NCBI GenBank assembly: GCA_032629725.1
Contig: JAFEVB010000042.1
Coordinates: 96,475 to 160,474 of the forward strand
DNA: 64,000 nt
Reading direction: 5' to 3'
DNA from: Gremmenia infestans
Lineage: Eukaryota > Ascomycota > Leotiomycetes > Helotiales > Hamatocanthoscyphaceae
Positions within the stretch are counted from its first letter, which is position 1; each line of letters starts with the position of its first letter. The position numbers and the translations under genes were made by a program. This document shows, piece by piece, positions 1 through 11,273 of the stretch. The notes below the pieces were generated by a model. It worked only from the letters and a program-made list of their open reading frames with translations. It was not told the origin of the DNA and did not search any database.

Positions 1-836
1 TGCTAGCTCTATGCTGTTATTTTCTTTGCCAGCTCGAGGAATCGAATCGTGTGAGTGGTGTTAGGACACAGCGCATCCTCCTCGAGGACATCTTCGTTCA
101 TTATCTCCCTTCCAATCCTATCCTTCCTCGTCCTTTACTGCGCTCTTTTGCTCTACGTCACGGTATCCTCTGAAGCAATTTTGAGCGAGCTATTGACTTC
201 TCTCTTTAGCAGCGTTCATTTTGACGCCAATTTGAAGGGCGAAAGAGTGAATTGACAACACTTTCATTTTTACAACCACGCCTCATTATTTTGTTCTTGA
301 TCTTAATTCTTTTCTTATCGCGCTCTTTTCAATTTGTTCTTAAATGCAACTGGGTCCTTGACTGCGAGCGTTTATTATTGACATTGATGAGAGTGAATCA
401 ACATCGACGAGAGTGAATTGACACCTCGACATTCAAGTTTTCAATTCCGGAGGTATCAGGTCTCGTTTTCTCGGTCACTTTCAAGACTTTACTAACATCT
501 CAAGGGCATCTCAGCAACGCGAGAAACACACATTTGGCAGAGCCGTATCCAAGGTCTCCATTCTCTCAGTCACTTTCAGGCATCTCCCAACATCCCAATG
601 TCTTCACAATAATATTTGTTTTCACCCTCGTCTGGGATTCACTTATCTACTTTTATCACCCCCGACTTCCTAGCAACTGGGAACATTTTTCACATCACCA
701 ATTTCACCCAATCATCAATTATTATCCAGGATCTCGTTTCAAGTCCTCTTCGACTATTCTTCGAACCTTTCCCACCAAATTCGAAATATCACCCAGCGTC
801 AGTCTTCCACTAAAGTATAGCAATTCTTGAATCAAG
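1..836. other. 5' flank of SNF2-RING gene, no gene seen
   Basis: There is no convincing coding frame. The stretch is T/C-rich, as expected for a fungal promoter and leader. A 14-nt word, AGAGTGAATTGACA, occurs twice (244-257 and 410-423), with a diverged third copy near 390. Two imperfect copies of a TCTC..CAGTCACTTTCA-like segment lie near 460-500 and 555-580. The start codon at 837 is preceded by ATCAAG. Confidence 0.5.
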
Positions 837-3800
837 ATGTCTCTCCCCGTGGATAACTTCGACTTCCAAAAATACATCGATTCTAACCAATCGCCCGAGG
901 AGTTCGTTGACAACTCCGACAGAAGCCAACAAGCTGCTGACCATGCTATGAGCGCCATGGATCCGACCCCTCCACCACCCCAACACAACCATGCTTCAAC
1001 CCCAAGCCCACCCTCACAACTACCTGCCGAATTCCGTCTTCAGCAGCACGAACGAAGCATGCCTACTCCAGAGCCAAAGCGTGAAGAATCTGAGGGTTTG
1101 TTCCTTTCAGAACTTCAATACGCACCTTCGGGGGATGGGCTCGAAGAAGTTGCGGGTGAGGAGCACTTCACACCGGAACCGACGATAGGTGGTGACTCCC
1201 TCCATCTGCGCGAACTTGCCAGTCTAATTGATTTTGGTTCCATATTTGCAGACGATCAACCCGGACAGACTTCTGGTGTCAATTCACGTCGCAATGCCTC
1301 CATTTACTCATCTGCAGCCCGAATTGATCCTACGCCTGAGCCGGCTCCCTCAATTACGATTGAAGACCACAACGACCGTTCATCCCCATCCGCATCTCCA
1401 TTTTCCTCTGAAGATGACAATTTGGGCACCCAGGTTGAGCAACTTACAGTCGAAGATGACGACATTGTGATGATCAATGCAGAAGATGCACCCATAGAGG
1501 TGCAAAGCAGATGGGCTCAAAAGCAATTCTCCACTGTTCTCAGGAAATCCGTTAACGTTAAGCAAGAACCAAGAGACAGTGCTACAATTCGCCTCCCTAC
1601 ACCTTCTGCCAACCCTTTTACCATTCAGCAAATGCAGAAAATGCTGGCTGCTCAGAAATTAATGATACAAGCTTCATTCCGGAAGAATGATGCGACTAAA
1701 GCAAGCACGTTCGGTGCACGTAAGTCAGTCGAGGCGGAAAGCAGTAACCGAAAGCGACCATCGTTTGTTCAGATAGCAGATGAGCACGAGAATGCCAAGG
1801 CTGCAATGGGAGACGCGGACGAGACTGATCTTAGATGGATGGATGAAGAAGATACTGGTCGTGACGAAGAGTACGAGAATTTGGTGACGATTAGAGATGC
1901 TCTTCAGATGAGACAGAAGAATGGTAAAATCACCCAAGATGAGAAGCTTGAACTGTATAATCTGAAGAGGAGAATCGAGAGCAAGGATCGTGTCAAGCGA
2001 GCTGTTGCTCGTGCTCTTGACCAAGGGGACGAAGAAGAGGACGAAGACAGCTTATTCGTTCCCGAAGAAAGAGAAGAAGTTGTTGGCCGTCACATTAGAG
2101 AGAGGCCAACAAAGAGCACCCTTCAATCTGAAGATGATCCCGAGGATGCATATTTACGCCAAATGTTGCATGAAACTCTCAATAATAGCAATGGTTTGGA
2201 TGCCTCTGGAAACCCCAAACCAACCAAAGGCAAACCACGGAAGAAGGCAACTGGCAAGAGACCCGCCAATGCTCGAGAGTTTCGTGCCCAAGAGGATGCA
2301 AAGCGTGAACAAGATCGTGCCAAGGCTCAGAAGGGCAAGAGGGCACCAGCTGCTAAGAACGGTGGAAAGAAGGTAGCGGCTGTGCCTAAGCCGAAGGGTA
2401 AGGCCAAGCCTGCTAAGAACGGCAACGCTGCGAACAGACGAAATGTCACGACCCGTTCGCAGTCTCTTCTTCGACCTGCAAATGGATTCAATCATAACAG
2501 TGGCCAGGATCCTACCGGTCAGATTATTCTTGAAGATTTGATCCTTAATGATCCTATCAACGACCGAATCAATAATCCCGCCTTCGATGTTGACCCAGAA
2601 GTTGCTATTGAAGGTCAACAACGCAAGGCTTCGCAGTTTTAAAAGCTGTTCGCCAATATCCCTTCTGGAGGCAATAAGTTCACTATTGCAGATGATAAGA
2701 AGAAGTTGAAGGAAGCCTCCAAATCATTTGGGTATGCAAAGGTACGAGCTGTTAATGGCAAGTGGTTGATTAAGGGCATGACATCTCCTCTCTATCACCA
2801 TCAGCTTCTCGGCGCTCAATGGATGATTAGTCGCGAGCTTAGCGCTGAGCCACCACATGGCGGCTTACTTGCTGATAGCATGGGTCTGGGAAAGACCGTT
2901 CAAACACTCGCCTGCATGGTCGGTAATCCCCCCAGCCTCCTAGACTTGAAGCGAAATACCAAGGCCACTCTAATCGTTGTTCCTGCTGCTGTACTTGATC
3001 AGTGGATGGACGAGATCGAGTTCCACACCGAACCAGGATTATTCAAGAAGGTCATGAAATATAAAACCAGTTCGCAAATCTCCGTGGCTATCTTGCAAGA
3101 TATGGATATCGTCGTCACTACTTATAACGAGGTTATGCGACAGTTTCCTTTTCCCGATAAAAAGGAGCGGTTGATTATTGAGACAATTGGGTGGCGAAAA
3201 TGGTGGATGGAAGCTATACAGCACGTTGGTGATTTGCACAAAGTCAGCTGGTACCGGATTGTACTAGATGAGGCGCATGCCATCAAGAATAATGCTACGA
3301 GAACCTCTCTAGCATGTCAGAACCTCAAGTCCGTCTACCGGTGGTGCCTAACTGGTACTCCATTGCTCAATCGTCTTGAAGAGTAAGTTCTTATCTGGGT
3401 CCTTTACCTGTCGCTGACTTCCAATAGGCTCTTCCCATACCTTCGCTTCCTGAAGGCTCACTATTCTATTGATCTGCAGACGTTCCAGAAATACTTCTGT
3501 GATCCTAAATCTGGTGACTCCCAGAACCGTATTGCTACCTTACTCAGCTACATCATGATGCGTCGCACAATGAAGACGACGATTATGAACCGTCCTATTA
3601 TCACTCTCCCAAAGCCGCATCCTGTCGTTCGCTACATCAACTTTTCTCCTGAGGAGCAGATTATCTATCGGATTACCGAGAATAGATTTCGCTCTAACAT
3701 CAACCGCTACTTCGAAGTAGGTGAAGTCCGCCGCAATTACAGCATCTTCATGGTTCAGCTTCTGCGTCTCCGCCAATGTACCTCCCACCCCTTTATGCTC

Positions 3801-5362
3801 GAACGCACCATCAAAGAAGCCTGGACCCTCGAGGATGTTAACGAACTTCGGGATAAGTTTGAAAAACTTGGTGTTCGAGGAGCTAAACCGTTCTACGAAC
3901 AAACCAAGGTTTGGGTTCTGGAATCAGAAGAAATCAGAGCCGATGCGGCCGCGAATGGTGAGGAACTCGGACCTTTATTGCCGTTTGGACGGGGAAATTA
4001 TGGCAAGAAGTTCGATATGCAGAAGGCTTTTAGTGGGCTCAGTGAGTCTGAGCTGCATCAGAGGGTCAATTGTGGCTTTTGTGGTGATGTGCCCGAGGCG
4101 CCAATGGAGACTGATGTGAGTGTTCAACTCGAATTGGGTGATTGTTGCTGACTTGCATGTGGATAGTGTGGGCATCTGTTCTGTAGGGACTGTCTTGAGG
4201 TATATATGCATGAAGTTGCTGCTGGTGGTGACGATGAAGTAAGTTTATCCTCCCCGAGCGAGCTTCTAACAATGTCTGACTGGGTGTGGAACAATAGTTC
4301 ACGACTTGCCCCTCGTGCAATCAGATATTCACTGAAGCGAAACCCCGCGAGATCGCCAGCGACGACGACGACGATGATGGCCAAGGCAATTATGGTGGCC
4401 GCAAGGGTAAGAAGCGTGTGCTTCCGCCGAATAGCAAGGGTCGTGATGCCCTGAACTTCGAGCCCGCTGTTGAGAGCGTTTGGCTATACAAGAGCGACGT
4501 CGACCCTGAATTCCCTCTTACTCCTTCCGCCAAGACTACTGCTCTGAAGGCTACGCTGCTGAAGGGTTTTGAAGAGGCGCCGTTGGATAAGGTAGGCATT
4601 TATAATGTTCTACATTGAGTGGAACATTCTCCATTTTGACGTCCCCTCCATCTTCCCCCATTCTCTTGACCGCTTCGCTAATATCCGCACCCACAGGTAG
4701 TCATCTACGTCCAGTTTCGCCTCCTAGCCTGCATCATAGGTCGCATGTGTGCCTCTGAAGGCTGGGGCTTCCTCTACCTGAGTGGTGATTGCTCTCTTGA
4801 ACACCGTACCAAGGCTACGAAGATGTTCAGAGACGACCCTGACATCAAGATCCTGGTTTCTGGGCTGAAATGTGGTGGTGTAGGGTAAGTCCTCTCTCTC
4901 TCCCACCCCAGTTGCCCCTATTCTACAATGTCTCACTCAGCATGGCACATTATCCGAGCAGCACTAACGCTTTCTTTCCCCACCCACAGCCTCAACTTCC
5001 CCTGGGCCAACCGCTGCATCTCGCTAGACCTGTGGTGGAACCATGCCGTCGAGCAACAAGCATTCGGTCGCATCTTCCGGATCGGGCAATCCAAAGAGAC
5101 GCACATGACGCGCATCGTAGTCAAGAACAGCGTCGACATGCGTCTCCTCACCATGCAGTTGCACAAACTGCAAGATCTGGAAAAGGCCATCGCGGAGGGT
5201 GATCTGAGCAAGGGCCTCAGTCTGAGGGAGTTGGCTAATCTGTTTGGGTTCTTGCGCACGCGTGGTGATGGGGTGATTATGGGCGTGGAGGCTGATTATG
5301 ATGATGGTAGTAGTAGTGGTAGTGGTGGTGGCGGGGCTAGTGAGGGTATGGATCTTGATTAG
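837..5362 (+). CDS. Rad5/ULS1-like SNF2 ATPase with RING finger (in-frame TAA at 2640)
   Basis: This is a SNF2-family DNA translocase with a RING inserted between its helicase halves. Known relatives act in DNA-damage tolerance or as SUMO-targeted translocases in the nucleus. Exons: 837-3382, 3428-4115, 4167-4238, 4298-4591, 4697-4884, 4990-5362, which total 1387 codons and close in frame. Residues 1-600 are low-complexity, acidic then Lys-rich (likely disordered, nuclear). Walker A DSMGLGKT is at about 680-687, DEAH at about 811, and the RING at about 1064-1110 (CGFC, CGHLFCRDC, CPSC, interrupted by two introns). Motif V GGVGLN and motif VI QAFGRIFRIGQ lie in the last 200 residues. The oddity is a TAA at 2640-2642 in the reading frame, with clear homology-like sequence on both sides in the same frame. 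This is a nonsense allele, a sequencing error, or a weak 45-nt intron (2601-2645). Family assignment is firm; orthology to ULS1 versus RAD5 is not settled. Confidence 0.9.
2640..2642 (+). other. In-frame TAA inside SNF2-RING gene
   Basis: The codon series TTT TAA AAG CTG TTC GCC keeps the same frame before and after, so a substitution rather than an indel explains it. A GT-AG interval 2601-2645 (45 nt, a multiple of three) would remove it, but its donor GTTGCT and the lack of a branch site make it a poor intron. Confidence 0.75.
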
Positions 5363-5726
5363 GGGAGGGGTTGGAAATGGGGATGGCTGGATGGAGGGAT
5401 GGATGGGTAGGCGGAGGATGTTCATTGTTTTACTGGGAGTGGGACATTATGGCGTTTTTGCTTTGGGTGGTACTTATTCGCATCATAGCATATTACTCAT
5501 AGTTATTGCCGCATATCATGGGCAGGTGGTGGACAAAAGGGACAATTATCTATGGGAGTTGCTAAATGGGCAGGCGTAAGACACAATGGGGCGGATTTTA
5601 TGCGGGCGGTACAGTTGTACTCGATTTCATTTACAAAAAATCTACTTACTTCACAAGGCCCGACCCTGAATCACGTCAAGGGGGGAGAGTATAGATATCA
5701 ACATTTGTTTATTCTTTTCGAACTAT
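5363..5726. other. Convergent 3' ends of SNF2-RING and ESF1
   Basis: This 364-nt spacer lies between two genes that face each other. It holds G/T-rich sequence just after the SNF2 stop and A/T-rich sequence before the ESF1 stop. No gene is seen. Confidence 0.5.
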
Positions 5727-7838
5727 TTAGCGTTTAGCTTTCTTCTTTACACTCTCCACAAGACTACTAAGCCCCTCTTTCTGTTCCTCTCCACCCTTCC
5801 TCTTCTTCTCCCTCCGCTCAACAACCCCCTCCCCATCCTCACCCTCGCCCCTATCCCTCTTCTTCCTCCCCTCCTCAAGCAGCGCCTTCATCCCCTCGGT
5901 CCCCTTGAACTTCGGATTACTAGGATCAATCGCAAACTCGTGATTCCCAAACAAGCGTCCCGCGAAACGCTCATCCCCAACATCCATCTCGAAGCCCGTC
6001 TGCAAGCCACCCCTCTTACTCTCCCCTCTATCCTTGCGCTTCTTCGCCGCCTTCTTCTCGGCCCGCGCGATCTCGTTGATGTCAAAATGATCGAGATTCG
6101 TGGGCGCGTCCGTGCTCGCGTCCTCCATGAGGAGTTCCAGCTTTGCTTTCTCCGACGCCGACACAGCTGCTGCTGCGGCCTTGGCGTCTCGTTTTGCCAG
6201 GCGGTCCGCTTTGCGGTGGGATTTTGAGGCTGAGGCTTTGGTCACTTCTTCGGTGTTGAAGAACGGGTCGTCGAATCCTAGTTGTTCCGTCTCGGCCGTC
6301 TCGTCTGCGGGTTCTGGGGGTGGAGAGGCGTCAGGGTCCCGTCCTTCGCGCTTGGCTTTGGATTTCTCTTTGCGGCGCGCCTTGCGCTCTTTTTCTTTGC
6401 GCACGTACGCTTCGGCCGTCGTTTCGGACGTTATGGGAGCGTTGGAGAAGACGCCCGTCGTGTCTGTCGAGGCAGATAGGCCGGCCGTGAAGGTTATCTC
6501 CATGTCGCCTACGGGGCCTGCTTTTGATTTCTTGCTTGAGGGGGCGGGCTCGTCGGCTAGACCGAGCGCAGCGCGCATTTTTTGCCGTTGTAGGTCTTTC
6601 TTGCTGAGCTTGGGTTCTGCCTCGTGGTCTGGTTCTGGTTCTGGCTCTGCCCCTGGCTCTTCGGCCTCGGATTCCGAGTCACTTCCTAGGTACGCTCGTA
6701 AATCGTTCTCGCCGATCTCTGCTCTGCTCCCGCTGAAGGCGCGGTTGATGGCGTCTTTTCGTGTTGCTTCTTCCGGGGCCATGTCCCATGTGAGCTTTAC
6801 TTTGGAGTGCTGCAACGCGTCTGTGACGAATTCTGTAGGTCGGTAGTCTTCTGGTACACTGGTGCATTCATCGCGCGGTTTATCGTCAAATGTAGTGTCT
6901 TCGGGGATGAAGCGTAGGTCGAAGAAGTTGGCTGACGAGAGGTACTCAGTGCCATCGGTTGCTTCGTAGATATTCTGTGCAGTGGAGACGTCGGAACATA
7001 TGACTACTGCGTAAAAGTATCGTAATCGCTCGAGTTGGTATTGGCGGAGGGCTCCGTCGTCGAAGTCTTTCCCATCATCCCCTTTCTGCAAATCCTTCTT
7101 GATCTTCTCATCCTCCTCGCTATCTTCTGAATCCGGTTCCGACTCCGAATCATCCTCATCTGCCTTGCGCATGAAAATCTCTTTTGGTGGCCCTTCTAAC
7201 TCTTCCCGCTCCATCCTCTCCTTGCCGAACTCGCTGGGGTATATGGAAACTTTTTGTATCCTGCCACCAGGCTTCACAAAGCTGGAAAAGACAGCCATCA
7301 AATCCCCAGACCGGACATTATCCCAATCCATATTCACGACCGCAATGCGCTCCGACACCTCGCCCATCTCAACAGTCGCCTGCTCACCCTGCATATCCGG
7401 GAACGTCGCCTCCTCCTCGATCTCCACACCTCCATCCTCATCATCGTCATCTTCATCCTCAGACGAAGATGAGAATCCCCCTCCACGAGCAGGATCATAC
7501 CTCGCATCTGCAGTCCTCAATTCCTTTTCCACAACATCGTCTTCTTCAATCTCGACCTCGGCCTTGTCCTGGTCCTCCCCATCCGACTCATCAGGAACAT
7601 ATAATCTTTCCAGGGCCTTCTTCTTGCCCTCACTGCTCAGCTTCCGTCCATACCGATCGACCTTAGCCGTGTTCGCAAAATCGTCATCCTTCAGCATGCG
7701 CGAGAAACGTTTGTCGATTGTTGTGCGCGTGTGCTTTTTCGACGGGAGACGAAATCGTGGGTCGGTGGTGAAATTTGAGAATCGAGGATCAGAGACATCT
7801 TCGGAGGAGGCGCCTTTGGGCGCTTTTTGTTTGGGCAT
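5727..7838 (-). CDS. ESF1: Esf1-type pre-rRNA processing factor
   Basis: This is an intronless 703-residue protein. It begins MPKQKAPKGASSEDVSDPRF and contains the paired DPRF motifs typical of the Esf1 N-terminus. Very acidic tracts (around residues 85-140 and 215-245) alternate with Lys-rich tracts. The C-terminus carries a NUC153-like segment (DERFAGRLFGNHEFAIDPSN, about residues 625-645) followed by a basic KKRKGGEE tail. In the family, Esf1 is a nucleolar component of the small-subunit processome needed for 18S rRNA maturation. Length is close to fungal orthologues. The ATG at 7838 is the first in frame. A gene on the other strand ends 364 nt away. I am confident of the family and of the start. 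Confidence 0.93.
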   Translation of the reverse strand: MPKQKAPKGASSEDVSDPRFSNFTTDPRFRLPSKKHTRTTIDKRFSRMLKDDDFANTAKVDRYGRKLSSEGKKKALERLYVPDESDGEDQDKAEVEIEEDDVVEKELRTADARYDPARGGGFSSSSEDEDDDDEDGGVEIEEEATFPDMQGEQATVEMGEVSERIAVVNMDWDNVRSGDLMAVFSSFVKPGGRIQKVSIYPSEFGKERMEREELEGPPKEIFMRKADEDDSESEPDSEDSEEDEKIKKDLQKGDDGKDFDDGALRQYQLERLRYFYAVVICSDVSTAQNIYEATDGTEYLSSANFFDLRFIPEDTTFDDKPRDECTSVPEDYRPTEFVTDALQHSKVKLTWDMAPEEATRKDAINRAFSGSRAEIGENDLRAYLGSDSESEAEEPGAEPEPEPDHEAEPKLSKKDLQRQKMRAALGLADEPAPSSKKSKAGPVGDMEITFTAGLSASTDTTGVFSNAPITSETTAEAYVRKEKERKARRKEKSKAKREGRDPDASPPPEPADETAETEQLGFDDPFFNTEEVTKASASKSHRKADRLAKRDAKAAAAAVSASEKAKLELLMEDASTDAPTNLDHFDINEIARAEKKAAKKRKDRGESKRGGLQTGFEMDVGDERFAGRLFGNHEFAIDPSNPKFKGTEGMKALLEEGRKKRDRGEGEDGEGVVERREKKRKGGEEQKEGLSSLVESVKKKAKR

Positions 7839-8981
7839 TTTGTGTTGTAGTGGGAGGTTGTATGATTGAGATTGAAGTTCTGGTTTTCGAGGTTTTGTTC
7901 GAGCTTTTTTTTATTCTGCCAGGCGGTGAGGATCAGGATGAGCCCGCTCAGTCAGCTAGCGAGTGACAACCCCTCCCCCTTTTTTAGCGCGGCGCTTTTG
8001 TTTTCCTTTCTGTCCCGAGTCATCGTTTCTGTTTCCTTCATTACAAGAACTACAAAAGCAAGGGAGGATTTTTAGGATATACACTTGACTAACTTGTAAC
8101 TCGCCTTGAGTCGTAGTAAATAGAATAATGACATTTGAAAATTTTAGTATATTTCACTTTACTTTTGTAGTGTTTTACAGCCTTCTCTACAAAAAGTTGT
8201 TATTATATTGAAGAAGTCTCGCAGTAGGTAGTAAAAAGGTAACGTTCTATAATATTTCATGCTGTGTAGGACATGAAAATTGTTAATAATAAGTGCCGCT
8301 TTTGATATCTAGCATAATCATGCATAATGATAAAGACTTTAGAGGGTTATAATTAGCGGGCCTTTTTGTGCAGAACGTTTAAAACACTAAAGGAATAATC
8401 GTGAAAGTGGAGTAATCTGTTTACTTCCTTCACCAGACTTATCTTATAATTCAAAGAACAAAAGGCCCTCAGGCTGGCCGTAGAGTCCAAAATCGACAAG
8501 TCACGCAGGGTTCAGTAGTGAACGTATGAGCTTTAATGCCACTAGACACGGTACATCCCTTTCCCAGTCAGCCATCCATCAGTAAGAGTATACCAGCATC
8601 GAACCTTTGCTTGGTATCTCATTCTTCCTACGAATTGGACTTGAAAACCCATCACTAAGAAGCCTACTCTGCAAGGGCTGTCGGTCGCCTCGACGCTGTA
8701 ATAGCGTGTCATCCAACCAATATTAAGCAAGATCCTTGAAATTCCTGGAATTATAACACGCCCCGTTAGCTCCTGATGTCGTCTCCCCACTCCAACTTAG
8801 ATAGAGCCAAATTTATGAAGTGCTGAATATAATAGCATATGCGTCGAGAAATCCAGAGATTGCACGCAATTGAATTGCCTCACCACGTAAATTGGTGTTG
8901 TTATTCTCATTAGGGTAGGTGGTGTCTAAAGAGGGATGGCATTAGCTTTCGAATCTGGAACACTGGAATCCATCACTGTGC
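7839..8981. other. Intergenic, AT-rich, no supported gene
   Basis: The part next to ESF1 (7839-8075) is its promoter and leader. From 8080 to 8460 the DNA is AT-rich without reading frames. On the minus strand 8542-8790 is open for 82 codons but begins with TTG, has no ATG near its start, and resembles nothing I know. Confidence 0.4.
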
Positions 8982-10164
8982 TTACCCAGCAAAATCGATG
9001 AAGATCATATTTGCAACTTTGATTGCCGTCGCGATATGAGCAGCCTTCTTGGGGTGAAAGGAAGAAGCGCGTTGAAGGTTATCCCCAATGCCCCGTGGAA
9101 CCAAATCCGTGTCATTTTGAACTGATTCCGGCAAATCGAGTGCCCATGCCGCCCACGGATCCCCCTCAGGACGGCGACTAACAGAATCCGGGTCCCAACT
9201 AGCATCCTCCTCGAGTGTAGTGGTAAGATCGTTGAACCAGACATTTGGGTTGTCCGCACCAATAGGATCCTCTTCATTTTCTGGCTCGCAAAATCGCCTG
9301 CCAGTGAAGTGGTCATCTATGTCGACAAAGGTCACCGAGTCAAGACTGCCGGCAATATTAGTCTCGATTTGGGCATTTACCAAGCCGACAAGATCATTCA
9401 TTCTGGAGCGCGTTGAAAATTTCATCGGCAGGACGGCAAGTATTCTTCTTGGGAAGAAATAAGTATTGTCACAGGCATCATTTTCGCGTGGTGGAGCAAA
9501 AAACTTGGCGTACCCGGTAATGTATATTTTCCCGTTAGGTGCCAAAGCTTTGGATTTGATACTCTTTATAGCGTTTCTGAACTCTTTCCACTTGGCTGGA
9601 TTTTTGATCACCTTTTCGGCCTCAGTCAATGTCCCATTACAGGCTCTCTCAAATCGATCATATCCAGGGAGAAATCTGTATGGATAGACACAATCTACCT
9701 ATAGATACATGGTCAGTAATTGTATCGCATCAATTAGATGGCAAGCCACCTACAATCACTTGGCCAAACTTGAAGTCATTTCCACTGATAGAGAGCGTGA
9801 TAATGTCGAACTTCTTGCCCCCAAGTCTCTTGATCTGACCATCAATATCCCCCAGCAGGTTTCCAGAGCAGGAAACAAAGCTCGGGAGATGTCCCTGACC
9901 AATATGGAAGGGATTTAGCTTGGAAAGCAGCCATGGGTATGAGCCGTCCATACGGGCGCATGCATTATCTCTGCCATCTTCTGAGTCAGATAGGAATTTC
10001 CCAGAGCCAAGGCCGGCGGAATAGCTGTCGCCAAGGGCAGCGACTCTAATAAGCAAGTGTGGAAAGGGCGTAGAGATTAGAGGTTCTTGCTCATCTAAGG
10101 ACACGCAAAGATGGACAAAACCGAGTAGCAGAAGCCAGGCGAGAGTCCCCATACCCACCCTCAT
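8982..10164 (-). CDS. Secreted SGNH/GDSL hydrolase
   Basis: Two exons, 10164-9754 and 9698-8982, with a 55-nt intron (GTAGGT...CTATAG, donor inside a VIV codon run), give 375 residues. Residues 1-22 are a signal peptide (hydrophobic core LAWLLLLGFVHLCVS). Block I is ALGDSYSAG with the nucleophile Ser47, block III is SISGND around 126-133, and the catalytic His is probably in SSFHPKK near the C-terminus. The Cys-rich stretch VSCSGN is typical of extracellular fungal members. These enzymes hydrolyse esters or lipids outside the cell; substrate cannot be told. The stop overlaps a GGTAAG that could be a donor for a further short exon, but no convincing acceptor and exon follow. It starts an accessory stretch and has no obvious partner gene. 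Confidence 0.82.
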
Positions 10165-11273
10165 GGTTGCCGGACCAGTAAAAAGACCCGGTAAGATATA
10201 GATAGGTACTTTATTCTAAGAGAATCGGTGTTCCGGCAGGCTGGAGAAGCTCTCTTTCCAGAGGTTGGCGAAATCGCTCTGTGCTGATGCCTAATGCCAG
10301 GGAAGCGCCACCCTCGTGACCTGCTTCGTATAAACCTATTGATTTACATTCTCTTTGAATGCCTTTGCTAGCGCATCATATAAGCCATACACTGTCATAT
10401 TAGAATAGTAAGGAATACGAAGAAAGGCTGACGAGCGACTAGAGCACCTGAATTCCAGGCCTAGTCGCTAAATTTCAGCGTGCACCACGGAGATTACAGG
10501 CTAACTTCGCCTAAAAGTGTACCCCTTCACATCGATCGCTCTTGCGCTTGCTCTATATGCCAAGTCCCTGGCGCCCAATAGAATAGGTTTTGGGGTTTCT
10601 TTCTTAAGTACAAACCAAATGCTCAGTTGCAGAGAAATCTAAAATATTACCGCATATTGATATGTAAGCTTCTAGAAAGCTTCATGAAAAGATTTTAGAA
10701 GAGAAATGAAAGGAATTCTCTGCGATGAGAGAGCTGACGTCGACTACGAAAGGGGACCACCGCGCAACGCTAGACAAGAAGAGACATTGCTGGAAGGACG
10801 TCAGCATGGACAGATGCATTTTACATTATGGGACTGTCTTACTTCCGGGTGAAGAGGATTTTGAAACTTAATAGGAATAAATGCTGCTATTTATATCTAG
10901 TAACCTTAAGTGTTTACAATTCACGGGTCATTTATTGGGAAGGCCGTGAAACACTATAAAATATAAGTCCAGCTTAGATTCATAATTCCCTGTAAAAGGC
11001 CCCCGAAGTTGATGAACCGCTTTATTTCCTAATTCCGCGCAAACAAGTGTACATGGCTAAAGTCGCCATTGACTAAAACAATGTTCTTGGCTTGTTTTGG
11101 CTTTTATGCTCTGTATTATGTACTGGCCGATAAGATACTTTGAAGGTACCTACCTAGGTATTTATGGCACTTGATCTTATATCGGGTTGTTTATGTTCCT
11201 TCTCGCTTCATATCTGATAACATAATGCATTTACATACTATTGCAAGTACAATATAGCCTGACACTGTCGATG
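10165..11273. other. Intergenic, no gene seen
   Basis: There are no sustained reading frames on either strand. A perfect 10-bp palindrome TACCTAGGTA lies at 11151-11160; the same palindrome recurs at three other intergenic sites in this window. Confidence 0.45.

Noticed and set aside
6100..7869. Long plus-strand frames opposite ESF1
   Set aside because: They are the complement of the acidic Ser/Glu-rich ESF1 coding sequence and show only low-complexity Ser runs.
8542..8790. 82-codon minus-strand frame that could be a small protein
   Set aside because: It starts with TTG, has no ATG in the first part, no motif and no splice partner.
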